Shown: piece by piece, positions 8,217-16,731 of the stretch
How the letters are laid out: each line of letters begins with the position of its first letter
How positions within the stretch are numbered: the stretch's first letter is position 1
Assembly: GCF_021729865.1 (NCBI RefSeq)
Contig: NZ_CP063400.1
Location: forward strand, 5,369,041 to 5,433,040
Direction of reading: 5' to 3'
Source of the DNA: Hydrogenophaga sp. SL48
GTDB taxonomy: Bacteria; Pseudomonadota; Gammaproteobacteria; Burkholderiales; Burkholderiaceae_C
Length of the DNA stretch: 64,000 nt
Program-made: the position numbers and the translations under genes
The notes under the pieces: model-generated
What the model saw: only the letters and a program-made list of their open reading frames with translations
The model's database searches: none
What the model was told of the DNA's origin: nothing

Positions 8217-8314
8217 GAGCGTGGGGGCTCAGCGATCCACCGCCGGGCCGCCCCAAGGCGGATCAGCCCCCTCGGGGGGCAGCGACCCGCGCAGCGGCGG
8301 AGCGTGGGGGCTCA
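8217..8314. repeat. GC-rich gene-boundary repeat, flanked by a 15-bp direct repeat
   Basis: A member of a family of intergenic repeats seen six times in this window. It carries the shared blocks CCGGGCCGCCC, CCCCCTCGGGGGGC and GCGCAGCGGCG. The sequence GAGCGTGGGGGCTCA occurs exactly at both edges (8217-8231 and 8300-8314). It separates the DUF1328 promoter region from the 3' end of the AI-2E-family gene. Confidence 0.7.
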
Positions 8315-10840
8315 TCAGACCACGTTGCCGTGCAGCCGGGCGGTCAGGCTGAGGCCGAAGGCCGCTTCCACCTGCGCCTGCTCCGGTTCCCGGTGGTCGC
8401 GAGCCGACCGTGCCGTGATCAGGGCCTGCACCTCGGGCGCCAGATCCATGGCCATCTGGGACAGCAACTCGGCTTCGCCATGGGCCAGCGCATGGCCGGC
8501 GGGCGCATGCAGCGCGAGCACGCCCAGCACCGCGCCGCGGGTGTCCAGCACCGGCTTCCCCGCGAAGAAGAGGTACCGTTCCAGGGCCGGGTGCTGGCCG
8601 GCGGCCTGCGCCGGATCGAGATGCAGCTCGGGCTGGGCGCTCTCACCCGCCAGCAGCCGACCCGGAGGCGAGGTGTCGGGCGGCATGGATTCGGTGGACC
8701 AGCCGGGCTCGGGCACATCCCCCGCCAGCAGGCAGCGCACCTGGGTGGCCCCGGTGGACACCATGAGGCTCACCACGGGCACACGGAACACCGCGGCGGC
8801 GCGCTGCACGCTGCGGTGGATCGCTTCTTCCCGGGCTTGCACCGGCGTCGGTGCGGTGGCAGCGCCAGGCTGACCCGGGCCGTCGCCATCGCCACCTTGC
8901 GCGGGCGGCGCTTCGGTGCGCTCGTGCTCGGCCAGCGCCAGCACCTCCGGCAGCCGGAACAGCACGGCCGACACCCCGATGGCCTGTTGCCGTTCGGGCT
9001 CGGCCAGCGCCTCGACGCCCCGCCAGGCCACCAGCCGGACCACCACGTCCGGCCAGTGGCGGCGCAGCCGCCGGCACACCAGTCGCACCTGCGTGTCGGG
9101 GGCCTTGGACAAAGAGCACAGGTAGACCACCTCCACCGACGCCGCATCGCGCAGATCCGCACGGCCCTGCTGGAGGGCGGCCACCGGCAGGGCGCGGGCG
9201 CGCAGGCCGGCGTGGGCCAGTGCGTGCGCCAGCATGTCGGCCGACAGGGTGTCGAGCTCGGTGCGCAGGCCCACGCACAGCAGCGTCGGCGCGAGGGCGT
9301 TCGAGGCCTGTGCGGCGGTGTCGTCGGCCTGCAGCTCGGTCACGAAACGCGCCGTGCCGTCGAGCAGGCGGTGGCGGTGGGCGGCGGTCACGCCTTCGTC
9401 GCTCAGGCGCGCGGCCAGCCCCAGCATCGGCAAGGCCGTGTCGCCGTAGAAACGCGCCAGCGAGGTCTGCCGCACCTCCTGGTAGGCCATGTCCTCGGCC
9501 TCGTCGAGGTCGCCTGAAATCAGCCTGTGGTAGAGCTGGGTGGCGCTGTCGAACACCGGCTCGCTGCCCAGCAGCACCTCCAGGAAGCGCAGCGGGGCCA
9601 GGTGGCGGCCAACCACCACCAGGCACACCGTCAGCGGTGTCGCCAACACCAGGCCCAGCGGCCCCCACAGCGTGGCCCAGAAGGCGGCCGAGATCAGCAC
9701 CGCCAGCGGCGACACGCCGGTGTTGCCGCTGTAGGCCAGCGGCTCGACGACGTTGTTGCTGATGACCTCGAGGACCAGGATCAGGGCCAGTGTCCACAGC
9801 ACGACCGACCAGCCCGGGTCCACGGCGAACGCCAGCACGAGCGGGAAGATGGCGCCGATGGCCGGCCCGAGAAACGGGATGAAACGCAGCAGCGCCGCCA
9901 GCCCGCCCCAGAGCCAGGCGCCGGGCACGCCGATCCACCACAGGCCCAGCGCCATCGGGATGCCGTAGCCCACGTTGACCAGCACCTGGGCCAGCAGGTA
10001 GCGGCTGACCTTCTCGGCCGACTCGGACAGGGCGTCGGCCATCTGGTGCTGGTCGCCGCCCATCACCCTCAGCAGACGGTCGCGCAGCTCGATGCGCTGC
10101 AGCAGCATGAACACCACCAGGATGATCACCAGGCCGGCGGTGGCCAGCTGCACCCCCACCGTGGTCAGCACGTTCAGGGCGACCTCCTGCGGGCTGCTGT
10201 CGCTGGTGTCGACCGTGACGCGGGTGGCGCCCGGGGACTCCTTCTTGCCCATGTCCAGGGTCTTGGTGGCGGCATCGAACTCGCCCATGACCACGCCGAA
10301 AATCCGGCCGAACTCCCGCACCGTGCCCGACGGCACCACCGCCGGCCGCAGGTCGTGCAGCTTCTTCTGGATGTTCTTCCGGTAGGTGGGCAGCTCCTTG
10401 CCGAAGTCGCTGACCTGGTTGGCCATCAGCGCGCCGGCGCCCACCAGCATGGACAGTGTCAGCGTGAGCACCGCGCCCACCGCCACGCCGCGCGGCACCG
10501 AATGGCGACGCAGCCAGGTCACCACCGGGTCGAGCACGAACGCGAGCAGCGCGGCAAACGCCAGCGGCATGAGCAGCGTCTTGCCGTGGTGGAGGGCGAG
10601 GATGCCCAGGCCCAGGGCGGCGCCGGAGAACACGAAGCGCTGCACCCCCGGCAGCACCTGGGTGTCCGTGCCGCTGGCCGACGGGGCGGTGTCGCGTGGC
10701 GGGCCGGCCGCGGGGCCGGGGGCGGCCGTGGCGGGCTGGGACGGATCGGGGTTCGACGGGGGGGTGTTCACGGCAGGGGGGCTCTCGGGGAGGTTCGGCC
10801 GCTGTGCCGGGCCAGCACTGGGGGTGGGATCGGGCCTCAT
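8315..10840 (-). CDS. AI-2E/PerM-family transporter fused to regulatory and GAF-like domains
   Basis: An 841-residue protein, about 480 residues longer than the usual PerM (YdgG/TqsA) family. Residues ~1-65 are a Pro/Ala-rich cytoplasmic tail. Residues ~65-430 are the transporter: FVFSGAALGLGILALHHGK, then a LLMPLAFAALLAFVLDPVV helix, a soluble central segment and a closing helix block (LALILVLEVISNNVVEPLAYSGNTGVSPLAVLISAAFWATLWGPLG). Residues ~440-620 resemble a B12-binding/MerR-C-like sensory fold (DEAEDMAYQEV, TLLCVGLRTELDTL). Residues ~650-815 are GAF-like (EEAIHRSVQRAAAVFRV ... VLDTRGAVLGVLALHAP). Family substrates are small molecules or unknown; the fusion suggests gated or sensed transport (inference). 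Stop lies at the edge of a boundary repeat. Confidence 0.8.
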   Translation of the reverse strand: MRPDPTPSAGPAQRPNLPESPPAVNTPPSNPDPSQPATAAPGPAAGPPRDTAPSASGTDTQVLPGVQRFVFSGAALGLGILALHHGKTLLMPLAFAALLAFVLDPVVTWLRRHSVPRGVAVGAVLTLTLSMLVGAGALMANQVSDFGKELPTYRKNIQKKLHDLRPAVVPSGTVREFGRIFGVVMGEFDAATKTLDMGKKESPGATRVTVDTSDSSPQEVALNVLTTVGVQLATAGLVIILVVFMLLQRIELRDRLLRVMGGDQHQMADALSESAEKVSRYLLAQVLVNVGYGIPMALGLWWIGVPGAWLWGGLAALLRFIPFLGPAIGAIFPLVLAFAVDPGWSVVLWTLALILVLEVISNNVVEPLAYSGNTGVSPLAVLISAAFWATLWGPLGLVLATPLTVCLVVVGRHLAPLRFLEVLLGSEPVFDSATQLYHRLISGDLDEAEDMAYQEVRQTSLARFYGDTALPMLGLAARLSDEGVTAAHRHRLLDGTARFVTELQADDTAAQASNALAPTLLCVGLRTELDTLSADMLAHALAHAGLRARALPVAALQQGRADLRDAASVEVVYLCSLSKAPDTQVRLVCRRLRRHWPDVVVRLVAWRGVEALAEPERQQAIGVSAVLFRLPEVLALAEHERTEAPPAQGGDGDGPGQPGAATAPTPVQAREEAIHRSVQRAAAVFRVPVVSLMVSTGATQVRCLLAGDVPEPGWSTESMPPDTSPPGRLLAGESAQPELHLDPAQAAGQHPALERYLFFAGKPVLDTRGAVLGVLALHAPAGHALAHGEAELLSQMAMDLAPEVQALITARSARDHREPEQAQVEAAFGLSLTARLHGNVV

Positions 10841-10874
10841 TTTGCATGAGGTCGGCCTGCGGTGCAGGCGCGTT

Positions 10875-11792
10875 TCAGGGGTGCTCCGCGTTGGCGTGCA
10901 CCTCGCTGATGCGCTGTTCGCGGCGCACGAGGTAGAGGCCGCTGCCCACGATGATGGCCGCGCCGAACCAGGTGTGCGCGCCGGGCAGGGTCTGCCAGAT
11001 CAGCCAGTCCAGCCCCACGCCCCAGGCCAGGGCGGTGTATTCGAACGGCGCCACCGCGCTGGCCTGCCCGCTGCGGAAGGCCTCGTTGATGGTGAGCTGG
11101 CCCAGAAAACCCGTGACCGCCAGCGCGAGCAGCAGCGCCGTGTGGTCCAGCGACACCGGCTTCCAGTCGCTCCACGCCAGCAGCCCGCCGCCCACGCTCA
11201 TGAACAGCATCATGGTCAGGATCAGCGATTCGGTGCTGTCGGTGCGGCTGAGCAGCCGGCCCGCGACGGCGGCCACCGCGTAGCAGAAGGCGGCGATGAT
11301 CACCGCGATGCCGCCGGTGGTGGCGAACCCGGCCTGCAGGTCACCACCGCTGGGCCGGATCGCCACCAGCACGCCGATGAAGCCGACCCCGATGGCCCAC
11401 CAGTGCGCCTGGGGCACGCGCTCCTTGAGCACCGGCACCGACAGCGCCGTGATCAGCAGCGGCGCGATGAAGAAGATGGTGTAGGTGGCCGACAGCGGCA
11501 GCTCGCTCACGCCGCGCGTGAACAGCGAGAGCATGGTGATGCCCAGCAGGCCGCGCAGGATGTGCAGCGACCAGCGCAGGTTTTTCAGCCGCCCCCAGCC
11601 GCGCCGCCACTGGATCCAGGCCAGCACCAGCGGCAACGCCGTCAGCCCGCGCAGGCAGGCCATCTGCAGCGGCGGGTAGTGCGCCGACAGCGTCTTGAGC
11701 ACCGCGTCCATGAGCGAGAAGAACATCACCGCCAGCAGCATGTTGACGATGCTGCGCAGGTTGCCGGCGGCGTGTTGGGCTTGTGAGGTCAT
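10875..11792 (-). CDS. EamA/DMT-superfamily transporter
   Basis: A 305-residue integral membrane protein with about ten hydrophobic helices in two homologous halves, the standard EamA arrangement. The first half starts with IVNMLLAVMFFSLMDAVLKTL and contains PLQMACLRGLTALPLVL; the second half contains VIIAAFCYAVAAVAGRLLSR and ends ... VAPFEYTALAWGVGLDWLIWQTLPG. Family members export metabolites or amino acids by antiport; the substrate is not evident. It is transcribed away from the LysR gene region and upstream of the AI-2E gene on the same strand, 34 bases apart. Confidence 0.85.
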   Translation of the reverse strand: MTSQAQHAAGNLRSIVNMLLAVMFFSLMDAVLKTLSAHYPPLQMACLRGLTALPLVLAWIQWRRGWGRLKNLRWSLHILRGLLGITMLSLFTRGVSELPLSATYTIFFIAPLLITALSVPVLKERVPQAHWWAIGVGFIGVLVAIRPSGGDLQAGFATTGGIAVIIAAFCYAVAAVAGRLLSRTDSTESLILTMMLFMSVGGGLLAWSDWKPVSLDHTALLLALAVTGFLGQLTINEAFRSGQASAVAPFEYTALAWGVGLDWLIWQTLPGAHTWFGAAIIVGSGLYLVRREQRISEVHANAEHP

Positions 11793-11890
11793 GGGATCAG
11801 AAGAAGAGCCGCGCAGTCTGCCTGAAACAGGGGGAGATCAGGGCACCACCCAAGGTCCCGCAGAAGGAACCGCTGCCACCTGCGTTCCCC

Positions 11891-12105
11891 ACCGGAGCGC
11901 GTGCCCGAGCCCGGCACACGCCGAAGACCCGGCTCCGCCGGTCCAAGGGCGTGGTCCCCCTTGGGGGGAAGCCGCGCAGCGGCGCAGGGGGAAGCCTTCC
12001 ATCACCGGAGCGCGTGCCCGAACCCAGCACACGCCGAAGATCCGGCTCCGCCGGTCCAAGGGCGTGGTCCCCCTGGGGGGAAGCCGCGCAGCGGCGCAGG
12101 GGGGG
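11891..12105. repeat. Tandem pair (113-bp period) of the GC-rich boundary repeat
   Basis: Two near-identical copies begin with ACCGGAGCGCGTGCCCGA at 11891 and 12004. Each runs through a CCGGCTCCGCCGGTCCAAGG block, a CCCCCTTGGGGGGAA or CCCCCTGGGGGGAA hairpin and ends in GCCGCGCAGCGGCGCAGGGGG. They fill the 313-base space between the EamA gene (stops its 5' end at 11792) and the LysR stop at 12106; no gene is present there. Confidence 0.85.
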
Positions 12106-13116
12106 TCAATCCATGTGATCGACGGTGTCCGGGTCGGGCACATCGCCCACCGCTTCGCGCGTCGCGGCCGCCTGTTGCTGCAGCCAGTCGCTGAAGGCTT
12201 TCACCTCCGGGCGCTGCAGGCTGCGTGGGGCCACCACCAGCCAGTACACCAGCGGCGAGTCCAGCCGCATCTGTGGCAGGGGTTCGACCAGGTCGCCGCT
12301 GGCCAGGCTCTCGGCCACCAGCGGCAACCGCGCCAGCGCCACGCCCTGGCCGGTGAGCGCGGCCTGCACGATCTGATGGGCGTAGTTGAAATACAGCCAG
12401 CGCTGGGGCGAGAGCTTGGTTTTGGCGCCTTTGCGCGCCGCACCCGAGGTCGAGAAATTTTCGAGCCAACGTTGCCAGGTCAGCCATTCCAGGTGGCGCG
12501 TGCGGTGTGCGTCGCCGGCCTCGATCAGGGTCACCTTGGACAGGTCGTCCAGCGTGGCGATGCGGTGGGTTTTCAGCAGCCAGGGGCTGGCCACCGGCGT
12601 GAGCTGCTCGCCAAACAGCCGGATCGCGCCGGCCGGCATGGCCTGCGGCACCGCGTAGCGCAGCGCGAGGTCGACGTCGGCCGTGCTCAGGTCCACCGCG
12701 ACATCGGACGCGTCGATGCGGATGTCGATGTCCGGGTGCTCGCGCTGGAAGGCCTCGAGGCGCGGGATCAGCCACATCGAGGCGAACGAGGCCCAGGTCG
12801 TGATGGCCACGCTCTTGCGCCCGGCGCTCTGGCGGATCTGACGCACGGCCGCATCAATCCGCTCCAGCGCCGAGCCCGCCGCGCGCAGCAGCTGGTTGCC
12901 CGCGCTCGTCATCTCCACGGCGCGCGTGTGGCGCAGGAAGAGGGCGGTGCCCACCTCGTCTTCCAGGGCCTGGATCTGCCGGCTGACCGCGCTCTGCGTG
13001 AGAGACAGTTCCTCGGCGGCGGCACGGAAGTTGAGGTGTCTCGCCACCGCCTCGAAAGCGCGCAGGTGGCCGGCCGAGATCGGGCGGGTGCGGGGGTGGC
13101 TGGAGGTGAGCTGCAT
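12106..13116 (-). CDS. LysR-family transcriptional regulator
   Basis: A 336-residue regulator starting at ATG 13116 (an in-frame TTG at 13122 is less likely). The N-terminal winged HTH is clear: LRAFEAVARHLNFRAAAEELSLTQSAVSRQIQALEDEVG, followed by LFLRHTRAVEMTSAG. The effector domain occupies residues ~95-300 with the usual SFASMWLIPRLEAFQREHPDIDI segment, close to GcvA-type regulators. It is divergent from the DUF2917 gene at 13245, the usual arrangement for LysR targets, although DUF2917 genes are commonly found beside such regulators without known function. Confidence 0.9.
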   Translation of the reverse strand: MQLTSSHPRTRPISAGHLRAFEAVARHLNFRAAAEELSLTQSAVSRQIQALEDEVGTALFLRHTRAVEMTSAGNQLLRAAGSALERIDAAVRQIRQSAGRKSVAITTWASFASMWLIPRLEAFQREHPDIDIRIDASDVAVDLSTADVDLALRYAVPQAMPAGAIRLFGEQLTPVASPWLLKTHRIATLDDLSKVTLIEAGDAHRTRHLEWLTWQRWLENFSTSGAARKGAKTKLSPQRWLYFNYAHQIVQAALTGQGVALARLPLVAESLASGDLVEPLPQMRLDSPLVYWLVVAPRSLQRPEVKAFSDWLQQQAAATREAVGDVPDPDTVDHMD

Positions 13117-13244
13117 GGTCAACGGGCGGGTGGGGGCTGCGGGATTGATGCGTTTATCGAATCAATAGCTTATCCCCATTTCATTGGACGGGCGGGCCTG
13201 CGCGCGAGAAGATGCCCCCCAATCTGCTGTTTCTGGAGAATGCC

Positions 13245-13724
13245 ATGTCCCACCTCTCTGCCCCTGCTGTCCGTTGCCGCTCTGTGGGCGCCTGGCGCCT
13301 GCACCCCGGCCACGCCATGAGCCTGCGGCCGAAGCAGCCCGCCGTGTTGCGCGTGTATTGCGGGCGCGTGTGGGCCACCCTCGGGCAAGGCGCCGAGGTG
13401 GGGGCGCCCGACGACGGCGGCGACCGTTTTCTGGGCCCGGGCGAGGTGCTGGTCGTGCCGGCCGGTGCGAGCCTGGTCATGGAGCCGGTCACGGTGCCCG
13501 GCGACCGGGGGCCGGTGCATTTCGACTGGAGCGACGCCAGTGCGGCGGCGGCACCCAGCCGGTTTGACTGCGAAGTGGCCGCCCCGGCGCGGGAGCTGCG
13601 CTCCTCGCTCGGGCACGCGGCCGTGGCGCTGACGCGCATGGTGTTCGGTCTGCTGGGCTACAGCGAATTCCTGGTGGCCGGGCGGGGACGGGTGCTCTCG
13701 CCGTTGGAATCACTTCGTTCTTGA
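13245..13724 (+). CDS. DUF2917-domain protein
   Basis: A 159-residue protein; ATG 13245 (MSHLSAPAV) is preferred because CTGGAGAA lies at the right spacing. The DUF2917 core is visible: GAWRLHPGHAMSLRPKQPAVLRVYCGRVWATL, then FLGPGEVLVVPAGASLVMEP. This is a short beta-rich, cupin-like fold. No signal peptide or membrane segment is seen. Function is unknown for the family. It is divergent from the LysR gene at 12106-13116, with about 128 bases between, which probably contains the shared promoter. Confidence 0.75.
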   Translation: MSHLSAPAVRCRSVGAWRLHPGHAMSLRPKQPAVLRVYCGRVWATLGQGAEVGAPDDGGDRFLGPGEVLVVPAGASLVMEPVTVPGDRGPVHFDWSDASAAAAPSRFDCEVAAPARELRSSLGHAAVALTRMVFGLLGYSEFLVAGRGRVLSPLESLRS

Positions 13725-13726
13725 TT

Positions 13727-13815
13727 GGGGGCACCCCCGCCGCGCTGCGCGCGACCCCCAAGGGGGCGGCACTGGCCGTCCGGCAAAGCCGGCCCGGCGG
13801 TGCCCTGAGGGGCTT
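13727..13815. repeat. GC-rich gene-boundary repeat
   Basis: Contains the blocks GCACCCCCGCCGCGCTGCGCGC, CCCCCAAGGGGGCGGCACTGGC and CGGCAAAGCCGGCCCGGCGGTGCCC in the inverse order to the copy at 14292. It lies between the convergent DUF2917 and TfoX-like genes, so it may also work as a bidirectional terminator. Confidence 0.7.
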
Positions 13816-13861
13816 CCCTGCGTCCCATGGGCACCACCCGCAGAACGCTTTCGAGAACGCC

Positions 13862-14233
13862 TCAAGACTTTGAAGCCTTGGGTTTTTTCGCCGGCTTGCG
13901 CGCCGCGACCGCCGCGTCCAAGGCCAGCCGCGCCCAAGGTGCCATGAGCGCGGGCGATTCCAGCGCGTCTTCGGGCGGCGTGTGGTAGTGCAGGGACATG
14001 GTCTTGCCCTTGGCCTCGTACCGGAACGGCTGCGCACCGGCGGCCAGCCAGCGCGGTTCCGTTTCGGCGTTGGTCTTGAGGAACAGGGTGTCCCAGGCAA
14101 TGATCGCCACGTTCATGCCGTCCACCGAAATCCCCCAGCCACCGAACATGCGCACCGCCTTGCACGGCCCCAGGCAGGACAGCAGCTCGCAGGCGTGCAG
14201 GACAAACGGATCGGTGATGGGTTGGGTGGCCAT
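13862..14233 (-). CDS. TfoX N-terminal-domain protein
   Basis: A 123-residue protein. The sequence ACELLSCLGPCKAVRMFGGWGISVDGMNVAIIAWDTLFLKT followed by GAQPFRYEAKGKTMSLHYHTPPEDALE is the TfoX/Sxy N-terminal domain, including the conserved RMFGG-hydrophobic-G pattern. The protein ends in a Lys-rich tail (ARKPAKKPKASKS). Full-length TfoX/Sxy regulates competence through CRP sites in gammaproteobacteria; stand-alone N-domain proteins are widespread and not characterised, so a competence role should not be assumed. Convergent with the DUF2917 gene across a boundary repeat. Confidence 0.82.
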   Translation of the reverse strand: MATQPITDPFVLHACELLSCLGPCKAVRMFGGWGISVDGMNVAIIAWDTLFLKTNAETEPRWLAAGAQPFRYEAKGKTMSLHYHTPPEDALESPALMAPWARLALDAAVAARKPAKKPKASKS

Positions 14234-14291
14234 GCGCCATCGTAGTGAGCAGTGCGCAGCGCAACAAGCCGTCGGCGCGAAATGACTTCAC

Positions 14292-14386
14292 CCCAGGGCA
14301 CCGCGGAACCGGCTTTGCCGGGCCGCCAGTGCCGCCCCTTGAGGGGCGGAGCGGCTGCGCGCAGCGAGCAAGCGACGGGGGTGGGT
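14292..14386. repeat. GC-rich gene-boundary repeat
   Basis: Shares CAGGGCACCGCGGAACCGGC, CCGGGCCGCCAGTGCCGCCCC, TTGAGGGGCGGAGCGGC and a final GCGACGGGGGTGGGTCA with the copies at 19452 and 21952. It separates the divergent TfoX-like and TetR genes. Confidence 0.7.
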
Positions 14387-14411
14387 CACATCAAGTGGAC
14401 AATGTCCACCC

Positions 14412-15011
14412 ATGGCCAGACCCAAATCCGCTTCCCACGACCTCAAGCGCGATCAAATCCTCGACGTCGCCGCCCAGTGTTTTGCCCTGCAGAGTTTCCC
14501 GGCGGCGAGCATGAACCACATCGCCACCGCCTGCGGCACCAGCAAGGCGCGGCTCTACCACTACTACGAGAGCAAGGAAGCGATCCTGTTCGATCTGCTC
14601 GACCGCTACACCCAGCGCCTGCTGGCGCTGATCGGCGAGGCCGAAGCGAGGGCACAGCGCAAGAACCTGAGCGAGCGCGAGGCGCTCAACGAACTGGTGC
14701 ACGCTTTTCTGGCCGAGTACGAAAGCTCGGCCACGCGCCACGTGGCGCTGGTGTCCGACACCAAGTTCCTGGGCGAGACCCAGCGCGAACTCATTCTCAA
14801 CCGCCAGCGTGACGTGGTCGCCGCGTTCACCCGCTTTCTCAAGCGCGCCTACCCCGAGCGTGTCACCCCCGCGAACCAGACCGCGCTGACCATGATGCTG
14901 TTCGGCATGATCAACTGGACCTTCACCTGGTTGCGCCCCGGCGGGGCCATGAGTTACGCGGCGTTTGCCGACGAGGTGGCGGCCGTGCTCGAAAAGGGAC
15001 TGGCGGCCTGA
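14412..15011 (+). CDS. TetR-family transcriptional regulator
   Basis: A 199-residue regulator. The N-terminal HTH reads LKRDQILDVAAQCFALQSFPAASMNHIATACGTSKARLYHYYESKEAILFDLL, a textbook TetR DNA-binding domain. The ligand domain shows LSEREALNELVHAFLAEYE and a final FTWLRPGGAMSYAAFADEVAAVLEKGL, similar to regulators of fatty-acid/CoA metabolism (inference, weak). It is immediately upstream of and co-oriented with the metallo-beta-lactamase-fold gene at 15122, separated by 110 bases that contain an AT-rich stretch (GTTTAGTTAAAATTTG) likely to be that gene's promoter. Confidence 0.9.
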   Translation: MARPKSASHDLKRDQILDVAAQCFALQSFPAASMNHIATACGTSKARLYHYYESKEAILFDLLDRYTQRLLALIGEAEARAQRKNLSEREALNELVHAFLAEYESSATRHVALVSDTKFLGETQRELILNRQRDVVAAFTRFLKRAYPERVTPANQTALTMMLFGMINWTFTWLRPGGAMSYAAFADEVAAVLEKGLAA

Positions 15012-15121
15012 GCCCCGGCGCTGGAGAAGGTTATTTGTTTACCGATCCGTAATCGATTTCGTTTAGTTAAAATTTGCGCGTTTGCCGATCTGCGCAGCCG
15101 ACCCCACACACAGGAGACCCC

Positions 15122-16111
15122 ATGAGCAAAGCCTTCGCCTCCCAGGCCGATCTGGCCGACAAGAAAATCACCTTCGAGCAGCTCAGCCCGCACTGCTGGG
15201 CCTACACCGCAGAAGGCGACCCGAACTCGGGCGTGATCATCGGTGACGACTTCATCATGGTCAGCGACGCCACCGCCACCCCGGCCATGGCGCGCGACCT
15301 GATCCAGCAGATCCGCAAGGTGTCGGACAAGCCCATCAAGTACGTGCTGCTCACCCACTACCACGCGGTGCGCGTGCTGGGCGCCAGTGCCTACTTCGCC
15401 GAAGGCGCGACCGAGATCATCGCCAGCCAGGGCACGCTGGAGCTGATCCGCGAGCGCGGCGCGCAGGACATGCAGAGCGAGATGGAGCGCTTCCCGCGCC
15501 TGTTCCGTGGCGCCGAATCGGTGCCGGGCCTGACCTGGCCGAGCATGGTGATCGGCGGCGGCGATGCGGTCAAAGGCGAGAAGCCGGGCAAGCTGTCGAT
15601 CAACCTCGGCGGTGTCGTGGTGCAGATCTGGAGCCCGGGCCATGGCCACACCCGTGGCGACACCATCGCCTGGGTGGAAGAAGAAAAGGTGCTGTTCAGC
15701 GGTGACCTGGTCGAATACGAAGCCGGCGTCTACACCGGTGATGCCCAGCTCGAAGAGTGGCCCGCCACGCTGGAAGCCCTGCGTGCACTGAACGCCGAGT
15801 TCATCGTGCCCGGCCGCGGTGAGGCCATGAAGGGCAACGCCGACGTGAACAAGGCGCTGGACTACACGAAGCGCTGGGTCACGACGCTGTTCCAGGCGGG
15901 CAAGGAAGCCGCCGCCGGCAACATGGATCTCAAGGCCGCCATGGCCCACACCCGCAAGAGCATGGACCCGGTGTTCGGCCACGTGTTCATCTACGAACAC
16001 TGCCTGCCGTTCGACGTGAGCCGCGCCTACGACGAGGCCAAGGGCATCAAGAACCCGCGCATCTGGACGGCCGAGCGCGACATGGAGATGTGGAAGTCGC
16101 TGCAGGGCTGA
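15122..16111 (+). CDS. Metallo-beta-lactamase-fold protein with altered metal motif
   Basis: A 329-residue protein starting at ATG 15122 behind CAGGAGACCCC. The fold is recognisable: NSGVIIGDDFIMVSDATATP, a VLLTHYHAVRVLG strand-loop, SPGHGHTRGDTIAWV, VLFSGDLVEYEAG. In the canonical HxHxDH motif the last two residues should be Asp-His; here the segment reads HYHAVR, so two zinc ligands appear replaced, while the later His (GHGHT) and Asp (SGD) are kept. It therefore may bind one metal or none, or use a different chemistry. No signal peptide is evident. Downstream is a strong terminator, upstream a TetR gene. Confidence 0.82.
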   Translation: MSKAFASQADLADKKITFEQLSPHCWAYTAEGDPNSGVIIGDDFIMVSDATATPAMARDLIQQIRKVSDKPIKYVLLTHYHAVRVLGASAYFAEGATEIIASQGTLELIRERGAQDMQSEMERFPRLFRGAESVPGLTWPSMVIGGGDAVKGEKPGKLSINLGGVVVQIWSPGHGHTRGDTIAWVEEEKVLFSGDLVEYEAGVYTGDAQLEEWPATLEALRALNAEFIVPGRGEAMKGNADVNKALDYTKRWVTTLFQAGKEAAAGNMDLKAAMAHTRKSMDPVFGHVFIYEHCLPFDVSRAYDEAKGIKNPRIWTAERDMEMWKSLQG

Positions 16112-16140
16112 GCTTTTTCGGAATCCTGCCCAGGATGCAC

Positions 16141-16172
16141 AACAAAAAACCCGCCGAGGCGGGTTTTTTGTT
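16141..16172. terminator. Rho-independent terminator (bidirectional)
   Basis: The stem CCCGCC/GGCGGG with a GAG loop is flanked on both sides by A-rich and T-rich runs (AACAAAAAA before, TTTTTTGTT after). This gives a U-tract in both directions, serving the MBL gene on the plus strand (stop 16111) and the PKD lipoprotein on the minus strand (stop 16213). Confidence 0.95.
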
Positions 16173-16212
16173 GATGCCGACCTGAGTCTGAGCAGGCGCG
16201 CAGGAGGCGTGT

Positions 16213-16635
16213 CTATGGGGTGCTGGTTCCGGTGGTGCCCGTCGTGGTCGGGGTTTCCGTTTCCGTTTCTGTCGTGGTCGTCGGCAGCGCTTCCTTCACC
16301 GTCAGCGGTTCGGTCACCGTGGCCTCGCGACCGGCGCTGTCGGTCACGGTGAGTTCCACCGTGTAGGTGCCGGCCTTCTCGTAGGTGTGGGTCACCACCT
16401 CGCCTTTGGCGGTTTCGCCGTCGCCGAACTTCCAGGACCAGCCGACCGCCACGTTGTCTTCGGGCAGGTTGGAGACGACCGAGCCCGAGGCGTCGAACGT
16501 CAGCTCGGTGCCCGCGCGCGCGGTGCTGGGCGTGACCTCAAAGATGGGGATGGGCAGGCAGCCCGTGAGCGCCAGCGCCACGAAGCTGGCCAGCAGGAAT
16601 TTCGAGAAGGTGAGGTTCTTGTGGGTGGATGTCAT
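16213..16635 (-). CDS. PKD-domain lipoprotein
   Basis: A 140-residue protein starting at ATG 16635 behind GGGAGCAC. Signal peptide with lipobox LALTGC at residues ~20-25, so the Cys is probably lipidated. The mature part is one PKD domain (AGTELTFDASGSV ... WSWKFGDGETAKGEVVTHTYEKAGTYTVELTVTDSAG) with the classic WxFGDG and HTY motifs. It ends in a low-complexity Thr/Glu tail (TTTTETETETPTTTGTTGT). PKD domains mediate protein-protein or carbohydrate contacts on exported proteins. A single domain this small is unusual; its partner is unknown. Confidence 0.88.
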   Translation of the reverse strand: MTSTHKNLTFSKFLLASFVALALTGCLPIPIFEVTPSTARAGTELTFDASGSVVSNLPEDNVAVGWSWKFGDGETAKGEVVTHTYEKAGTYTVELTVTDSAGREATVTEPLTVKEALPTTTTETETETPTTTGTTGTSTP

Positions 16636-16731
16636 GTGTGCTCCCGGATCGTTGAACAACGATGGTAATCCGATTCAACGGGGGTGGTTTGCCTGCTTGC
16701 CCCGACAATCGTGTATCCATCTGTAGCTTTC

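Noticed and set aside
9527..10849. Long plus-strand frame rich in His, Gln and Arg
   Set aside because: Antisense of the AI-2E-family gene; the composition (H, Q, R rich) is a typical shadow of a high-GC gene.
11891..12105. Tandem repeat as a CRISPR
   Set aside because: Only two copies with 113-bp period and nearly identical throughout; no spacers.
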